Source of the DNA: Nocardia brasiliensis
GTDB taxonomy: Bacteria > Actinomycetota > Actinomycetes > Mycobacteriales > Mycobacteriaceae
Length of the DNA: 64,000 nt
Assembly (NCBI RefSeq): GCF_011801125.1
Contig: NZ_CP046171.1
Coordinates: forward strand, 3,286,001-3,350,000
Direction of reading: 5' to 3'
The notes beneath the pieces were generated by a model. The model had not been told where the DNA came from and made no database searches. It worked only from the letters and a program-made list of their open reading frames with translations. The translations under genes and the position numbers were made by a program. Each line of letters opens with the position of its first letter. The first letter of the stretch is position 1. This document shows, in pieces, positions 53,487 through 61,800 of this stretch.

Positions 53487-54785
53487 ATGAGTGAGTTGTC
53501 GAGTTGGCCGAAGGGCGTAGACGTGGCTATTGATAGTGGGCTTGTCGCCGCGGACATCGACCTGTTCGGTCTGGCGCAGATCGTCGCGCAGAACGCGGGC
53601 GGCATGGTGTCGATCGAGGATCCGCAGTCGCATGTGCTGGCCTACTCCGCCTCAGCGGAGGACGCCGACCAGTTGCGGGTGATGTCGATCCTCGGCAGGG
53701 AGGGGCCGCGCGAATATCTGGCGGTGCTGCGCAAGTGGGGCGTGTTCGATCGGTTACGGCGCACCGACGAGGTGATCGACGTGCCCGCGCACGAGGAATT
53801 GAACATCAAACGCAGGCTGGTGGTGAGCATCCGGCATCCCGCGGACGGGGCGGTGCGCGCGCCGCGGGTGCTCGGTGCGATCTGGTTGCAGCAGGGAGAG
53901 CGCCCGTTCAAGCCGGACGCGGCGGAGATCCTGCGCGGCGCCTCGGCCATCGCGGCGCGGCTCATCTCGCGTAGTCTCGACGCACCATCGACCGAGGCGC
54001 TGCTGGTGCGACGGTTGTTCGGCGATGGCGGCGGCCCTGTCGATGTGGCGACCGTGGCGAGCGCGCTCAACCTGCCGGTCACCGGGCCCGCCGCGGTGGT
54101 GGGCTTCGCGCTCACCGCCACCGAAACCGCGCCCGCCACCGAGCCTTCCGCGCTGGGCGCCATGCTCCGCCTGCGCGCCAGCTCGTTCCGCAACGACTCG
54201 GTGACCGCCACCCTCGGCGAGCGCGTCTACGTGCTGCTGCCGAGCTATCGCGCCGCGCACGCGGTGACCGCGTGGACCCGGCAACTGGTCGAGCAGCTCG
54301 AAGCCAAACGCGCGCTGGCCCTTCGGGCCGCCATCGCGTGCCCGATCGACGATCTGAGCGGGGTCGCCACGGCGCGGCGCGAGGTAGATCGCGTGCTGGA
54401 CAGTACCGTCGCGACCTATCCGAAGGGTCGGGTCACCACGCTCTCGGAATCGCGGACGGCGGTGCTGCTCGGGGAGATCCTCGACCTCGTCGGTAGCCGC
54501 CCCGAACTGCACGATCCGCGGCTGCGCGCGCTGTCGGACTACGACCTCAAACATTCGGCGAGCCTGCGCGAAAGCGTGGACATCTACTTGCGCGAACACG
54601 GTGACGTGCGTGCCGCCGCCGCCGTGCTGCAGGTGCACCCGAACACGTTGCGCTACCGCATTCGCCGCGTCGAGGAGATCCTGCGCATCGATCTCACCGA
54701 TCCCGCCGACCGGCTGCTGCTGGAACTGCAGCTGGCGTTGCACCGGCGGGCACACGGGCGCGATCGCGGGTCGCGATCGCGCTGA
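53487..54785 (+). CDS. PucR/CdaR family activator, PruC-like
   Basis: A 432-residue regulator. It has an N-terminal sensory region, a GGDEF-like middle, and the C-terminal PucR helix-turn-helix SVDIYLREHGDVRAAAAVLQ and HPNTLRYRIRRVEEIL. In mycobacteria the divergent PucR-family gene (PruC, Rv1186c) activates proline dehydrogenase and P5C dehydrogenase, and the arrangement here is the same. ATG 53487 was chosen; an in-frame GTG at 53523 is possible. The stop overlaps a hairpin. Confidence 0.88.
   Translation: MSELSSWPKGVDVAIDSGLVAADIDLFGLAQIVAQNAGGMVSIEDPQSHVLAYSASAEDADQLRVMSILGREGPREYLAVLRKWGVFDRLRRTDEVIDVPAHEELNIKRRLVVSIRHPADGAVRAPRVLGAIWLQQGERPFKPDAAEILRGASAIAARLISRSLDAPSTEALLVRRLFGDGGGPVDVATVASALNLPVTGPAAVVGFALTATETAPATEPSALGAMLRLRASSFRNDSVTATLGERVYVLLPSYRAAHAVTAWTRQLVEQLEAKRALALRAAIACPIDDLSGVATARREVDRVLDSTVATYPKGRVTTLSESRTAVLLGEILDLVGSRPELHDPRLRALSDYDLKHSASLRESVDIYLREHGDVRAAAAVLQVHPNTLRYRIRRVEEILRIDLTDPADRLLLELQLALHRRAHGRDRGSRSR
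54758..54782 (+). terminator. Hairpin overlapping the PruC-like stop codon
   Basis: GCGCGATCGCG (54758-54768) and CGCGATCGCGC (54772-54782) are perfect 11-bp arms with a GGT loop, reaching the TGA stop at 54783. It may terminate the plus-strand transcript. Confidence 0.55.
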
Positions 54786-54803
54786 TCGTGCTCGAATCGG
54801 GTC

Positions 54804-54844
54804 GCGCGCCGGAGCCCCGACCGGCAGCAGAGGCGCCGGCGCGC
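54804..54844. terminator. Second hairpin in the convergent gap
   Basis: GCGCGCCGG (54804-54812) and CCGGCGCGC (54836-54844) form a 9-bp stem with a 23-nt loop between the PruC-like gene and the convergent lipoprotein gene. A bidirectional terminator role is likely but the loop is long. Confidence 0.4.
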
Positions 54845-54860
54845 TGAATCCTGTAGTGCG

Positions 54861-55166
54861 TCAGCACTTTCCTGTCGCGGCGTCGCGGATTCCGGCGATC
54901 ATCGACTGCCGGTCGGTCTCGTTGAGCGCGGGCCACTGCGGGGACTGCGGAAGCATCGAGATGGTTTCCTCGGCGGTCTTGTTCGCCGACTCCGCGCTCA
55001 CGTCCTTCAACTTGCTCAACAGCGGCAGGTAGTCCTGGCACGACTTGCTGCGCACTTCGGTGTTCGTTGCGGTACCAGCCGATCCGGCCGCCTCGGTCTT
55101 GTCCGACGAGCCACAACCCGTCAGCACCAACGCGGCCCCGATCGTCAGCAACACAATGGTTTTCAT
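54861..55166 (-). CDS. Small lipoprotein of unknown function
   Basis: A 101-residue protein with a lipoprotein signal peptide ending LVLTGC (Cys18 as the lipidated residue), so it should be membrane-anchored outside the cell. The mature part has two more cysteines (Cys43 and the last residue), which could form a disulfide, and is mostly helical. No family was recognised. It is a single gene, convergent with the PruC-like gene. Confidence 0.78.
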   Translation of the reverse strand: MKTIVLLTIGAALVLTGCGSSDKTEAAGSAGTATNTEVRSKSCQDYLPLLSKLKDVSAESANKTAEETISMLPQSPQWPALNETDRQSMIAGIRDAATGKC

Positions 55167-55469
55167 TCACGCTCTCCTCATCAGAATTGGAGAGACCCTA
55201 CCCGGCGCGCGGGCAGGCTGCTAACTGGAGCGCAGGAGTGCCTCGACGGTGCGCCGGATGGTGGCCGAGGCGGCGCGGGTGGTGCGGCCGCGGTTGCGAG
55301 GTCACCACCCTGATCGGCCGCGACCGCACAATTCATTCGGCCTGGTCACGTCGACCGGCTCGGTCGATGCGCTCGCCCAGGGGCCCGGCGCGGTGGACCG
55401 CGGGTCACCGTCGCCGACCCGGATACGGTCCGTCCTGCGCGTCGGACCGGAATTCGCTTCGCGCGCAAC
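55167..55469. other. Non-coding stretch upstream of the small lipoprotein gene
   Basis: About 300 bp without a convincing gene. The first bases hold the lipoprotein ribosome-binding site (GAGAG) on the minus strand. A minus-strand reading from about 55295 to 55222 (ending TIRRTVEALLRSS then stop) resembles the tail of a degraded protein gene but has an in-frame stop just upstream. Nothing else was recognised before the hairpin at 55470. Confidence 0.4.
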
Positions 55470-55503
55470 GGAACAGCCTGCGGTGCAGACCGCAGGCTGT
55501 TCC
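55470..55503. terminator. Terminator hairpin after the secreted repeat protein gene
   Basis: GGAACAGCCTGCGGT (55470-55484) and ACCGCAGGCTGTTCC (55489-55503) are perfect 15-bp arms around a GCAG loop, 30 bp downstream of the minus-strand stop at 55534. No T-run follows, as is common in GC-rich actinobacteria. Confidence 0.8.
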
Positions 55504-55533
55504 GGCGCCGACTCGGGTGGCGTCTACCCCGGG

Positions 55534-56238
55534 TCAGCAGCTGAAGGCGTATGTGGTGCCTGCCGAGGTGGCGATGCCGGTTCGGGTGTCCACCACGATG
55601 ACGGTCGCCGCGCGATCGCGGGGGATCTGGCAGCGGACGTCGGCGAGCGCCGCGGTCTCGCGCGGCAGCGTGCCGTTGCCGTCGGTCTGCCGGTTGCCCA
55701 GGGCGCGCAGGCCGTTGGTGTTCACGCCCGCGGCGTAGAACTCCAGGCGCGCGTTGGCCGACAAGCCCGACGCGCTGTCGACGAACAACCAGCCGCCGAG
55801 CTGATGCTTCTGCGTGCGGACGTGCACGTTGCCGGTGGGCAGCTGCGTGGCGTCGGCGAAATGCCGTGCGCCCTCGCTGTTCTGGGCGCGGGCACGGTCG
55901 CGGCGATCGGGCGGCACACAGACGTGATCGGCGGGGCGGGTCTCGCGCCAGACGAACCCCTGCTTGCAGGTGTCGGGGCCGTAGGGGCCGCCGTTCGGGG
56001 AGCGGCGCGCGGCCGCCTGGGCGTTCTCGGCGTGTGCGGTGTCGCGGTCGCCCGGCGTCACGCAGACGGTGTCGCCGTTGTAGGCGTCGCGCCAGACGTA
56101 ACTCTGCTGACAGGTGTACGGGCCGTAGGGCAGCGCCTGCGCCGGTGCCGGGAGCAGGGCGCCGAAACCGGCCACCGCCGCGATACCCAGCGCGATGGGC
56201 AGGACGCGCCGGGGGCGAGGTACGGGGGTGCGGAACAT
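55534..56238 (-). CDS. Secreted protein with two YGP-TC-VWR repeats
   Basis: A 234-residue exported protein with a signal peptide ending APAQA (about residue 35). Two copies of a 44-residue cysteine repeat follow: residues 37-80 (PYGPYTCQQSYVWRDA, then DTVCVTPGDRD) and 85-128 (PYGPDTCKQGFVWRET, then DHVCVPPDRRD). Each has a cysteine pair and a downstream Arg/Ala/Asn stretch. The last 100 residues form a separate domain with two cysteines and a VQTRKHQLGG-like start. Function is unknown. ATG 56238 is preceded by AAAGGA. Confidence 0.75.
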   Translation of the reverse strand: MFRTPVPRPRRVLPIALGIAAVAGFGALLPAPAQALPYGPYTCQQSYVWRDAYNGDTVCVTPGDRDTAHAENAQAAARRSPNGGPYGPDTCKQGFVWRETRPADHVCVPPDRRDRARAQNSEGARHFADATQLPTGNVHVRTQKHQLGGWLFVDSASGLSANARLEFYAAGVNTNGLRALGNRQTDGNGTLPRETAALADVRCQIPRDRAATVIVVDTRTGIATSAGTTYAFSC

Positions 56239-56436
56239 GTCTGCGGTCCTTTCAGGTGTCGACCAGCCGGTTTCGGCTGAGCACCACTGTCGCCGCGGTG
56301 GCCAACGAGCCACTAACGACGAACCAACGAACTGGAATCGGCCGCACCGGTACGACTGCGCGAGACCGGTGCGCGCTCTACAGTTGACTCGACCTCGCGC
56401 CGCCCATCGGCCCAGGTCCGTCGCACGGAGGACGAG

Positions 56437-58656
56437 ATGACGACCGAACGGCCGCCGCGCGCGGTAGGCACTCGATTCGGGCCGTACCGGCTGGATCGGC
56501 TGCTCGGTCGCGGCGGCATGGGCGAGGTGTTCGCGGCCTACGACACCGTCAAGGACCGGACCGTCGCGGTGAAGGTGCTCGCCGAGAAGCTCAATCACGA
56601 CCCGGTGTTCCGGGAACGGTTCCGCAGGGAGTCACACGCGGCGGCGCGGCTGAGCGAACCGCACGTCATCCCGATCCACGACTACGGCGAGATCGACGGA
56701 CAGCTCTACATCGATATGCGCCTGGTCGACGGCGAGAACCTGCGCACCGTGCTGCGGCGCGAGGCGCCGCTGGCACCCGAGCGTGCGGTCGCGGTGATCC
56801 GGCAGATCGCGGCGGCGCTGGACGCCGCACACGCCGACGGACTCGTGCACCGCGACGTCAAACCCGACAACATCCTGCTCACCGCGGGCGGGTTCGCCTA
56901 CCTGGTCGACTTCGGCATCGCGCAGTCCGCGACGAGCGAGAGCCTGACCGCGGACGGGTCGGCGATCGGCTCGTTCCACTACATGGCGCCGGAGCGGTTC
57001 ACCTCGCGGCTGGTCGCCGCCGCGGTCGATGTATACGCGCTGGCCTGTGTGCTCTACGAATGCCTCACGGGCACAAGGCCGTTCCCCGCCGAAACGGACG
57101 GCGAGATCATGCGCGCGCACCTGTTCGAGCCGCCGCCGCGGCCGAGCATGATCCGCAGGGAGGTGCCGCGCGGTTTCGATGCGGTGATCGCGCGAGGACT
57201 GGCCAAGAACCCCAACGCGCGCTACGCCGCCGCGGGGGATCTCGCGGCGGCGGCGCAGCGCGCGTTGGTGAGTGCCGACGTGCGGGACGCCACCGAAACG
57301 GAGATCGGTACGGGCGCGGTCGCACTGTCCGGCGCTGAGGCGGGTGACGCGGACTCGCCGGCTTGCGGCGCGTTCGGCGCGGCCACGTCGCCGAGCTCGC
57401 GGGTTCGGTCGGTGCCGCCGACACCGGACGACCGTGAGTCCGCGGCGGACGGGACGGAGCGGCGAGCCCCGTCGGCCGCCGACGCCGTGGATGAGCCGGA
57501 GCGGCGAGTCGCGTCGGTAGGTGATGCCGTGGTCGAGGGAGCGGATCGGCAAGCTGTACCGGCAGGGGACGACGATGGTCGCAAGCCCGCCGCGACTGGC
57601 GCGCACCGCCGGGCGTGGCGTCGCGCCGTTGCGGGTGTGGTCGTAATGCTCTGCGCGACAGTAGTTCTGAGCACTTGGTCGCTGATGAACAACCGTGTCT
57701 CCGGCACCGCGGTGGCCGACTCGTCCGCGCCACGCGGCCCCGATATCGACCTGCTCGCCCTCGTCGGCCCGTCCGGGTACAAACGTGCCAACTGTGTTCA
57801 TCAGGACCCCGACGCCACCACCGTCGCGATCGTCTACTGCGACCCGAATCCGGCGGCGAGCGATCCGGCGGGGCGGTTCCTCCGGTTCCGCACGCTCGAT
57901 CAGTTGCGCGCCTACTATCGCGGACTGTTTCTCGACGTCTTCCACGCGACGAACTGTCCGGGCGACCCGCCGGGCGTCGACGGTCCGTCGGTGATCGACG
58001 GCAAGGAGGTCGGGCGCAAGGCGTGCTTCGTCAGTCTCGTCGACGATCCGGCGGTGCCAAAGCCGGGGCTGGTGCTCACCAACGAGGCGGCGGTCGCGCT
58101 CGCCGTCTACATCTGGGCGGCGCCGGGCGAACAGCCGTTGCGCGACTATGTGGGCGCTCGCAACGGTTTTCAGTTCAGGACGCCGGACGTGGCGCTTGAT
58201 CCGGACTACTTCACCGCCGCCGACCGTGCGGTGCTCGACCATCTGGCCGGAGACTTCGGCCCCGCCAACTGCCGTCATCTCGATCCACCCGCGGGTCCGG
58301 TGCACGCGATGCTCGGATGCGGTACGCGGCTGGGGTTTCCGTCGGCGGGGTTCTTCGGGTTCCCTGATCGGCGCGCGGCGGAGCTGCTCTACCAAGCGAA
58401 CCGGGGTCAGTTCCGCGGTCACACCTGCGGCGGCGATGGCGCGGACGATCAGTGGCGTCAAGACGGCACGCCGGTCGGGCGGTTCTTCTGTTACGCGGAC
58501 ACCGACACCGGATTCGGCGCCGGCACTTGCCTTTTCGCGCTGCACAACGAGTTCCTGGTGGCCGCGCACTTCTGTACGTTGCGCGCCGACGACCCGGACA
58601 CCGGTCCGAAGACCGAGACCGAGCTGCTCGCCTGGTTCCGCGAGCACATCGGTTGA
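56437..58656 (+). CDS. Transmembrane serine/threonine protein kinase with a duplicated ectodomain
   Basis: A 739-residue Pkn-type kinase. The kinase domain (about residues 17-275) has GRGGMGEV, Lys46, HRDVKPDN with Asp140, DFG at 158-160 and APER. A juxtamembrane linker of about 115 residues is rich in Ala, Asp and Glu. One transmembrane helix lies at about 396-416. The extracellular part has two cysteine-containing segments of about 150 residues each, starting NCVHQDPD and NCRHLDPP. A convergent BTAD/FHA regulator ends 2 bp away, as a possible substrate. Confidence 0.9.
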   Translation: MTTERPPRAVGTRFGPYRLDRLLGRGGMGEVFAAYDTVKDRTVAVKVLAEKLNHDPVFRERFRRESHAAARLSEPHVIPIHDYGEIDGQLYIDMRLVDGENLRTVLRREAPLAPERAVAVIRQIAAALDAAHADGLVHRDVKPDNILLTAGGFAYLVDFGIAQSATSESLTADGSAIGSFHYMAPERFTSRLVAAAVDVYALACVLYECLTGTRPFPAETDGEIMRAHLFEPPPRPSMIRREVPRGFDAVIARGLAKNPNARYAAAGDLAAAAQRALVSADVRDATETEIGTGAVALSGAEAGDADSPACGAFGAATSPSSRVRSVPPTPDDRESAADGTERRAPSAADAVDEPERRVASVGDAVVEGADRQAVPAGDDDGRKPAATGAHRRAWRRAVAGVVVMLCATVVLSTWSLMNNRVSGTAVADSSAPRGPDIDLLALVGPSGYKRANCVHQDPDATTVAIVYCDPNPAASDPAGRFLRFRTLDQLRAYYRGLFLDVFHATNCPGDPPGVDGPSVIDGKEVGRKACFVSLVDDPAVPKPGLVLTNEAAVALAVYIWAAPGEQPLRDYVGARNGFQFRTPDVALDPDYFTAADRAVLDHLAGDFGPANCRHLDPPAGPVHAMLGCGTRLGFPSAGFFGFPDRRAAELLYQANRGQFRGHTCGGDGADDQWRQDGTPVGRFFCYADTDTGFGAGTCLFALHNEFLVAAHFCTLRADDPDTGPKTETELLAWFREHIG

Positions 58657-58658
58657 GC

Positions 58659-59810
58659 TCAGTCGGCGGGCCGAGCCGCCGCCGACGGTTCCGGCGGGAC
58701 GAGGGTGAAGGTCAATTCGTAGTCGCCGATCCGGATCTCGGCGCCGTCGGTGAGCGCCACCGTGTCGACGATGCGCATGCCTTCGACGTAGACGCCGTTG
58801 GACGACAGCAGATCCTTGATCAGGTAGGTGATTCCGTTGTGCAGTATCGCCGCGTGATGCCTGCTGACCTTGCCGTGCTCGAGCACGATGTCGTTGTCGG
58901 GCAGTCGACCGACCCTGGTGACGGCGCCGGTGATCGCGTAGGTGGTGCCGCCGCGATCACGCAGCAAAGCACCTGGGCCACTGGGGCTTTGGTCGACGAT
59001 GGTGGTGGCGCGAAACGAGGTCGACGCCGCCTTCGCGCGCAGCTCCAGCGGTTCCTGTCGCAAGATGCGCGCCTCTAGTTCGCGGATCGGCAGGCTCGGA
59101 TCGATACCGAGCTCGTCGGCGAGGGTCGCGCGCAGCCTGCGGGCCGCGTCGAGCGCGTCGGACTGGCGACCGTCCACGTACAGCGCGGTGATCAGCTGCT
59201 CCCACAGCGGCTCGCGCAGCGGATGGTCGGCGACGAGCAGCGCGAGTTCGGAGATGACGGACTCGGCCCTGCCCAGCGCGATATCGGCCTCGGCGCGGGC
59301 TTCGATGGCGCAGAGCCGGTCGTCGTCGAGCGCGGCGGCGTACGCGTCGGCGAACGCGAGGCCACGCAGATCCGCCAGAACCGGGCCGCGCCATTGGCCG
59401 AGGGCGCTGCACAGCAGTTCGCTCGCGGTACGGAACCGGCCCGCGGCCAGCGCGCGCAATCCGGCTTCCTTGCGCACCCGGAAGCGCTGCACGTCCCCGG
59501 CGTCCTCGGCCATCGCGACCCGGTAGCCCGCGCCGACCTGGGCCAGCACCGCCCGCGCATCGATGCTGTTGTCGCGCAACGGCTTACGCAGATTGGATAC
59601 GATGGTGTGCAGGCTGACCCGGATATCGGGCGGCGGATTGTCCTCCCAGACCGCCTGCGCCAAGGCCTCGATCGCGACCGGGCGGTTCGCGTTGATCAGC
59701 AGATACGCGAGCACCGCGCGTTGTTTCGGGCCGCCCAGCGCTTGCCGCACGCCGTCGATCGTGAGTTCCACCGCGCCGAGCATGCCGAATCGCACCCGCA
59801 GCGCTGTCAT
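58659..59810 (-). CDS. EmbR-like regulator (OmpR-type DNA-binding, BTAD and FHA domains)
   Basis: A 383-residue regulator. Residues 1-100 form a winged helix (LGGPKQRAVLAYLLINANRP and WEDNPPPD), about 100-250 are a bacterial transcriptional activation domain, and about 285-365 an FHA domain with VGRLPDNDIVLEH, KVSRHHAAIL and LLSSNGVYVEG. FHA domains bind phosphothreonine. The order matches mycobacterial EmbR, which is phosphorylated by the neighbouring kinase PknH. Here a transmembrane kinase gene ends convergently only 2 bp away, so the same pairing is likely. Confidence 0.9.
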   Translation of the reverse strand: MTALRVRFGMLGAVELTIDGVRQALGGPKQRAVLAYLLINANRPVAIEALAQAVWEDNPPPDIRVSLHTIVSNLRKPLRDNSIDARAVLAQVGAGYRVAMAEDAGDVQRFRVRKEAGLRALAAGRFRTASELLCSALGQWRGPVLADLRGLAFADAYAAALDDDRLCAIEARAEADIALGRAESVISELALLVADHPLREPLWEQLITALYVDGRQSDALDAARRLRATLADELGIDPSLPIRELEARILRQEPLELRAKAASTSFRATTIVDQSPSGPGALLRDRGGTTYAITGAVTRVGRLPDNDIVLEHGKVSRHHAAILHNGITYLIKDLLSSNGVYVEGMRIVDTVALTDGAEIRIGDYELTFTLVPPEPSAAARPAD

Positions 59811-60028
59811 CGCGAACCGGGCAGGCTGAACGGCCGGTCGAACACCGCCATGGTGGGCTCCTCACGACGCGCCATCGTCCGCGCGTCGTCTGTGAGAATA
59901 CCCAGCGAAGCGGCGGCTCGGCGGGACATCGGAACAGCCCGGCGCCGCCGTCGCGGCAGCGGTTCGGTCCGACGGTAACCCGCTGATCAGGGGGTACGCG
60001 GCGGTACTCGACGGGGTGGGAACGGCGG
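59811..60028. other. Intergenic stretch between the EmbR-like and desaturase genes
   Basis: Part of a 321-bp divergent gap. This portion holds the region upstream of the EmbR-like gene on the minus strand. No promoter pair, palindrome or coding frame could be supported in it. The desaturase promoter begins at 60029. Confidence 0.5.
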
Positions 60029-60057
60029 TTGATTTGGCACCTACGGGTCCGTAGGCT
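60029..60057 (+). promoter_or_regulatory. Desaturase promoter with a palindromic operator in the spacer
   Basis: TTGATT (60029-60034) and TAGGCT (60052-60057) form a -35/-10 pair with a 17-bp spacer. The palindrome CCTACGG-GT-CCGTAGG occupies 60040-60055, so a bound repressor would cover the spacer and the -10. The style is that of TetR operators in desaturase promoters of mycolata; from memory it resembles the mycobacterial MadR site. The leader to ATG 60132 would be about 70 nt. Confidence 0.65.
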
Positions 60058-60131
60058 CGCTGAGGTTGTCGCGCGGATGGTGCGTTTCGTCCGTGTCCCT
60101 GGTGAGCCGAAGCGTCTGAGGGGAAACACAT

Positions 60132-61136
60132 ATGGGGCGTCATCTGACCCAGCTGGAGTTGCTCATCGAACTCGAGCCGGTGGCCGCGGCGAACGTCGAC
60201 CGGCATCTGTCGATGGCGAAGGACTGGCACCCGCACGACTACGTGCCCTGGGACGAGGGACGCAACTTCGCCGCGCTGGGCGGCCTCGACTGGGAGCCGG
60301 AGCAGTCCCGGCTCTCCGACGTGGCCAAGGCGGCCATGATCACCAACCTGCTCACCGAGGACAACCTGCCCTCGTATCACCGGGTGATCGCCGAGAACTT
60401 CTCCCAGGACGGCGCCTGGGGCACGTGGGTGGGTCGCTGGACCGCCGAGGAGAACCGGCACGGGATCGTGATGCGGGACTACCTGGTGGTCAGCCGCGGC
60501 GTGGACCCGGTCGAGCTGGAGAACGCCCGGATGGCGGCGATGACCACCGGCTTCGATCCGCTGGCGATGGCCCAGCGCCGCGACGTCGACCCGGATGCGG
60601 TGCCAGACGCCGGATTCCTGCTCGGTGTCGCCTACGTGACGTTCCAGGAGTTGGCGACCCGGCTCAGCCACCGCAACACCGGCCGGGTGTGCAACGACCC
60701 CATCGCGGACAAGATGCTGCAGCGCATCGCCGCCGACGAGAACCTGCACATGATCTTCTACCGGAACATGTGCGGCGCGGCCCTGGATCTGGCCCCCGAT
60801 CAGGCGCTCGAGGCGATCACGCTGACGCTGAAGAACTTTCAGATGCCCGGTGCGGAGAACCCGAACTTCCGCCGCTACGGCGCGCTGATGGCCAAGCACG
60901 GCATCTACGACATGCGACAGCACCTCGAAGACGTGATCATGCCGGTGCTGCGTATCTGGAAGGTATTCGAGCGCAACGACTTCGGCACCCGAGGCGAGCA
61001 GGCGCGGGAGCAGCTCGCCGCGTTCCTGGCCAAGTACGAGAGCGACATGCGCAAGTTCGAGGAACGGCGCGACCGCATCGCCGCACGGCAGGCCGCGAAG
61101 CGCGACGCCGCGCCGTTGACCACTACGGTGGTCTGA
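60132..61136 (+). CDS. Acyl-ACP desaturase (DesA type)
   Basis: A 334-residue soluble ferritin-like desaturase. Di-iron ligands are visible as Glu76, Glu107 with His110 (EENRH at 106-110), Glu173 and Glu203 with His206 (DENLH at 202-206). It introduces a double bond in acyl chains on acyl carrier protein, and related mycobacterial DesA proteins feed fatty or mycolic acid synthesis. ATG 60132 follows a GAGGGG ribosome-binding site. Its promoter carries a palindromic operator. The 3' end overlaps the convergent DUF998 gene by 14 bp. Confidence 0.93.
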   Translation: MGRHLTQLELLIELEPVAAANVDRHLSMAKDWHPHDYVPWDEGRNFAALGGLDWEPEQSRLSDVAKAAMITNLLTEDNLPSYHRVIAENFSQDGAWGTWVGRWTAEENRHGIVMRDYLVVSRGVDPVELENARMAAMTTGFDPLAMAQRRDVDPDAVPDAGFLLGVAYVTFQELATRLSHRNTGRVCNDPIADKMLQRIAADENLHMIFYRNMCGAALDLAPDQALEAITLTLKNFQMPGAENPNFRRYGALMAKHGIYDMRQHLEDVIMPVLRIWKVFERNDFGTRGEQAREQLAAFLAKYESDMRKFEERRDRIAARQAAKRDAAPLTTTVV

Positions 61137-61800
61137 GCCGGGGGAGTGCGGCCAGCAGCAGTATGCCGGTGAGGACGCGCCACAGCACGAACGGGTCGAT
61201 CGCCAGTCGCTCGGCGGCGCCGGCGCCCAGACCCAGGTGGTCGCCTGCCAGGCTGGCGACCATGCCGAACAGCGTGACGGCGATCAGCGCGACAGTGGTC
61301 AGCGCGAACGCGCGATACCGCCGGTAGAGCCAGGCGATGATGATCATGATCGCCAGGCCGGTCACCAGCTCCGCGATCGCGCCGGTCGGGTGCAGTACGA
61401 CGCGTGACCGGCTGCCCCCGGGCACCTCGTCGGCGCTGCCGGGGAACACGCCGACCAACACGATGGCAACGCAATTGAGCAGGGCCAGCAGCGGAACAGC
61501 GCGTCCGAGCGGGGTTTTCGGCAGCAGCGGCGTCAGGCACAGCGCCGCCCCGAGCACGAGCACCCCGAGCAGCACGAACTCGGTCGACATCACCGCGTGC
61601 CACGGCGAACAGATGTAGCGCGACGGCACCAGCCCGTATCGGCTCATGTCGCCGAGGCATTCGGGCACCCCGAGGTCGCTGATCATGTTGCCCGCCCAAC
61701 CGTACCCGGGTGCGGCCCAGCGCGCGGCCACCACCACCTGGACGACGTAGTAGGACACCGTCAGGATCAGCAGCGCCGCACCGGCTTTCAGCCGCCTCAT
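61123..61800 (-). CDS. DUF998 membrane protein
   Basis: A 225-residue protein with about six hydrophobic helices and the DUF998 features NMISDLGVPECLGD near the start, CSPWHAVMSTEFVLLG, and VGVFPG followed by LHPTGAIAELVTG. The family function is unknown. ATG 61800 overlaps the lipase stop as ATGA, so it is translated with the upstream lipase gene. Its 3' end overlaps the convergent desaturase by 14 bp. Confidence 0.82.
   Translation of the reverse strand: MRRLKAGAALLILTVSYYVVQVVVAARWAAPGYGWAGNMISDLGVPECLGDMSRYGLVPSRYICSPWHAVMSTEFVLLGVLVLGAALCLTPLLPKTPLGRAVPLLALLNCVAIVLVGVFPGSADEVPGGSRSRVVLHPTGAIAELVTGLAIMIIIAWLYRRYRAFALTTVALIAVTLFGMVASLAGDHLGLGAGAAERLAIDPFVLWRVLTGILLLAALPRLRPP

Noticed and set aside
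55222..55295. Minus-strand reading ending TIRRTVEALLRSS
   Set aside because: It looks like a regulator tail but has an in-frame stop about 25 codons upstream and no start, so at most it is a decayed remnant; it is not supported as a pseudogene call.
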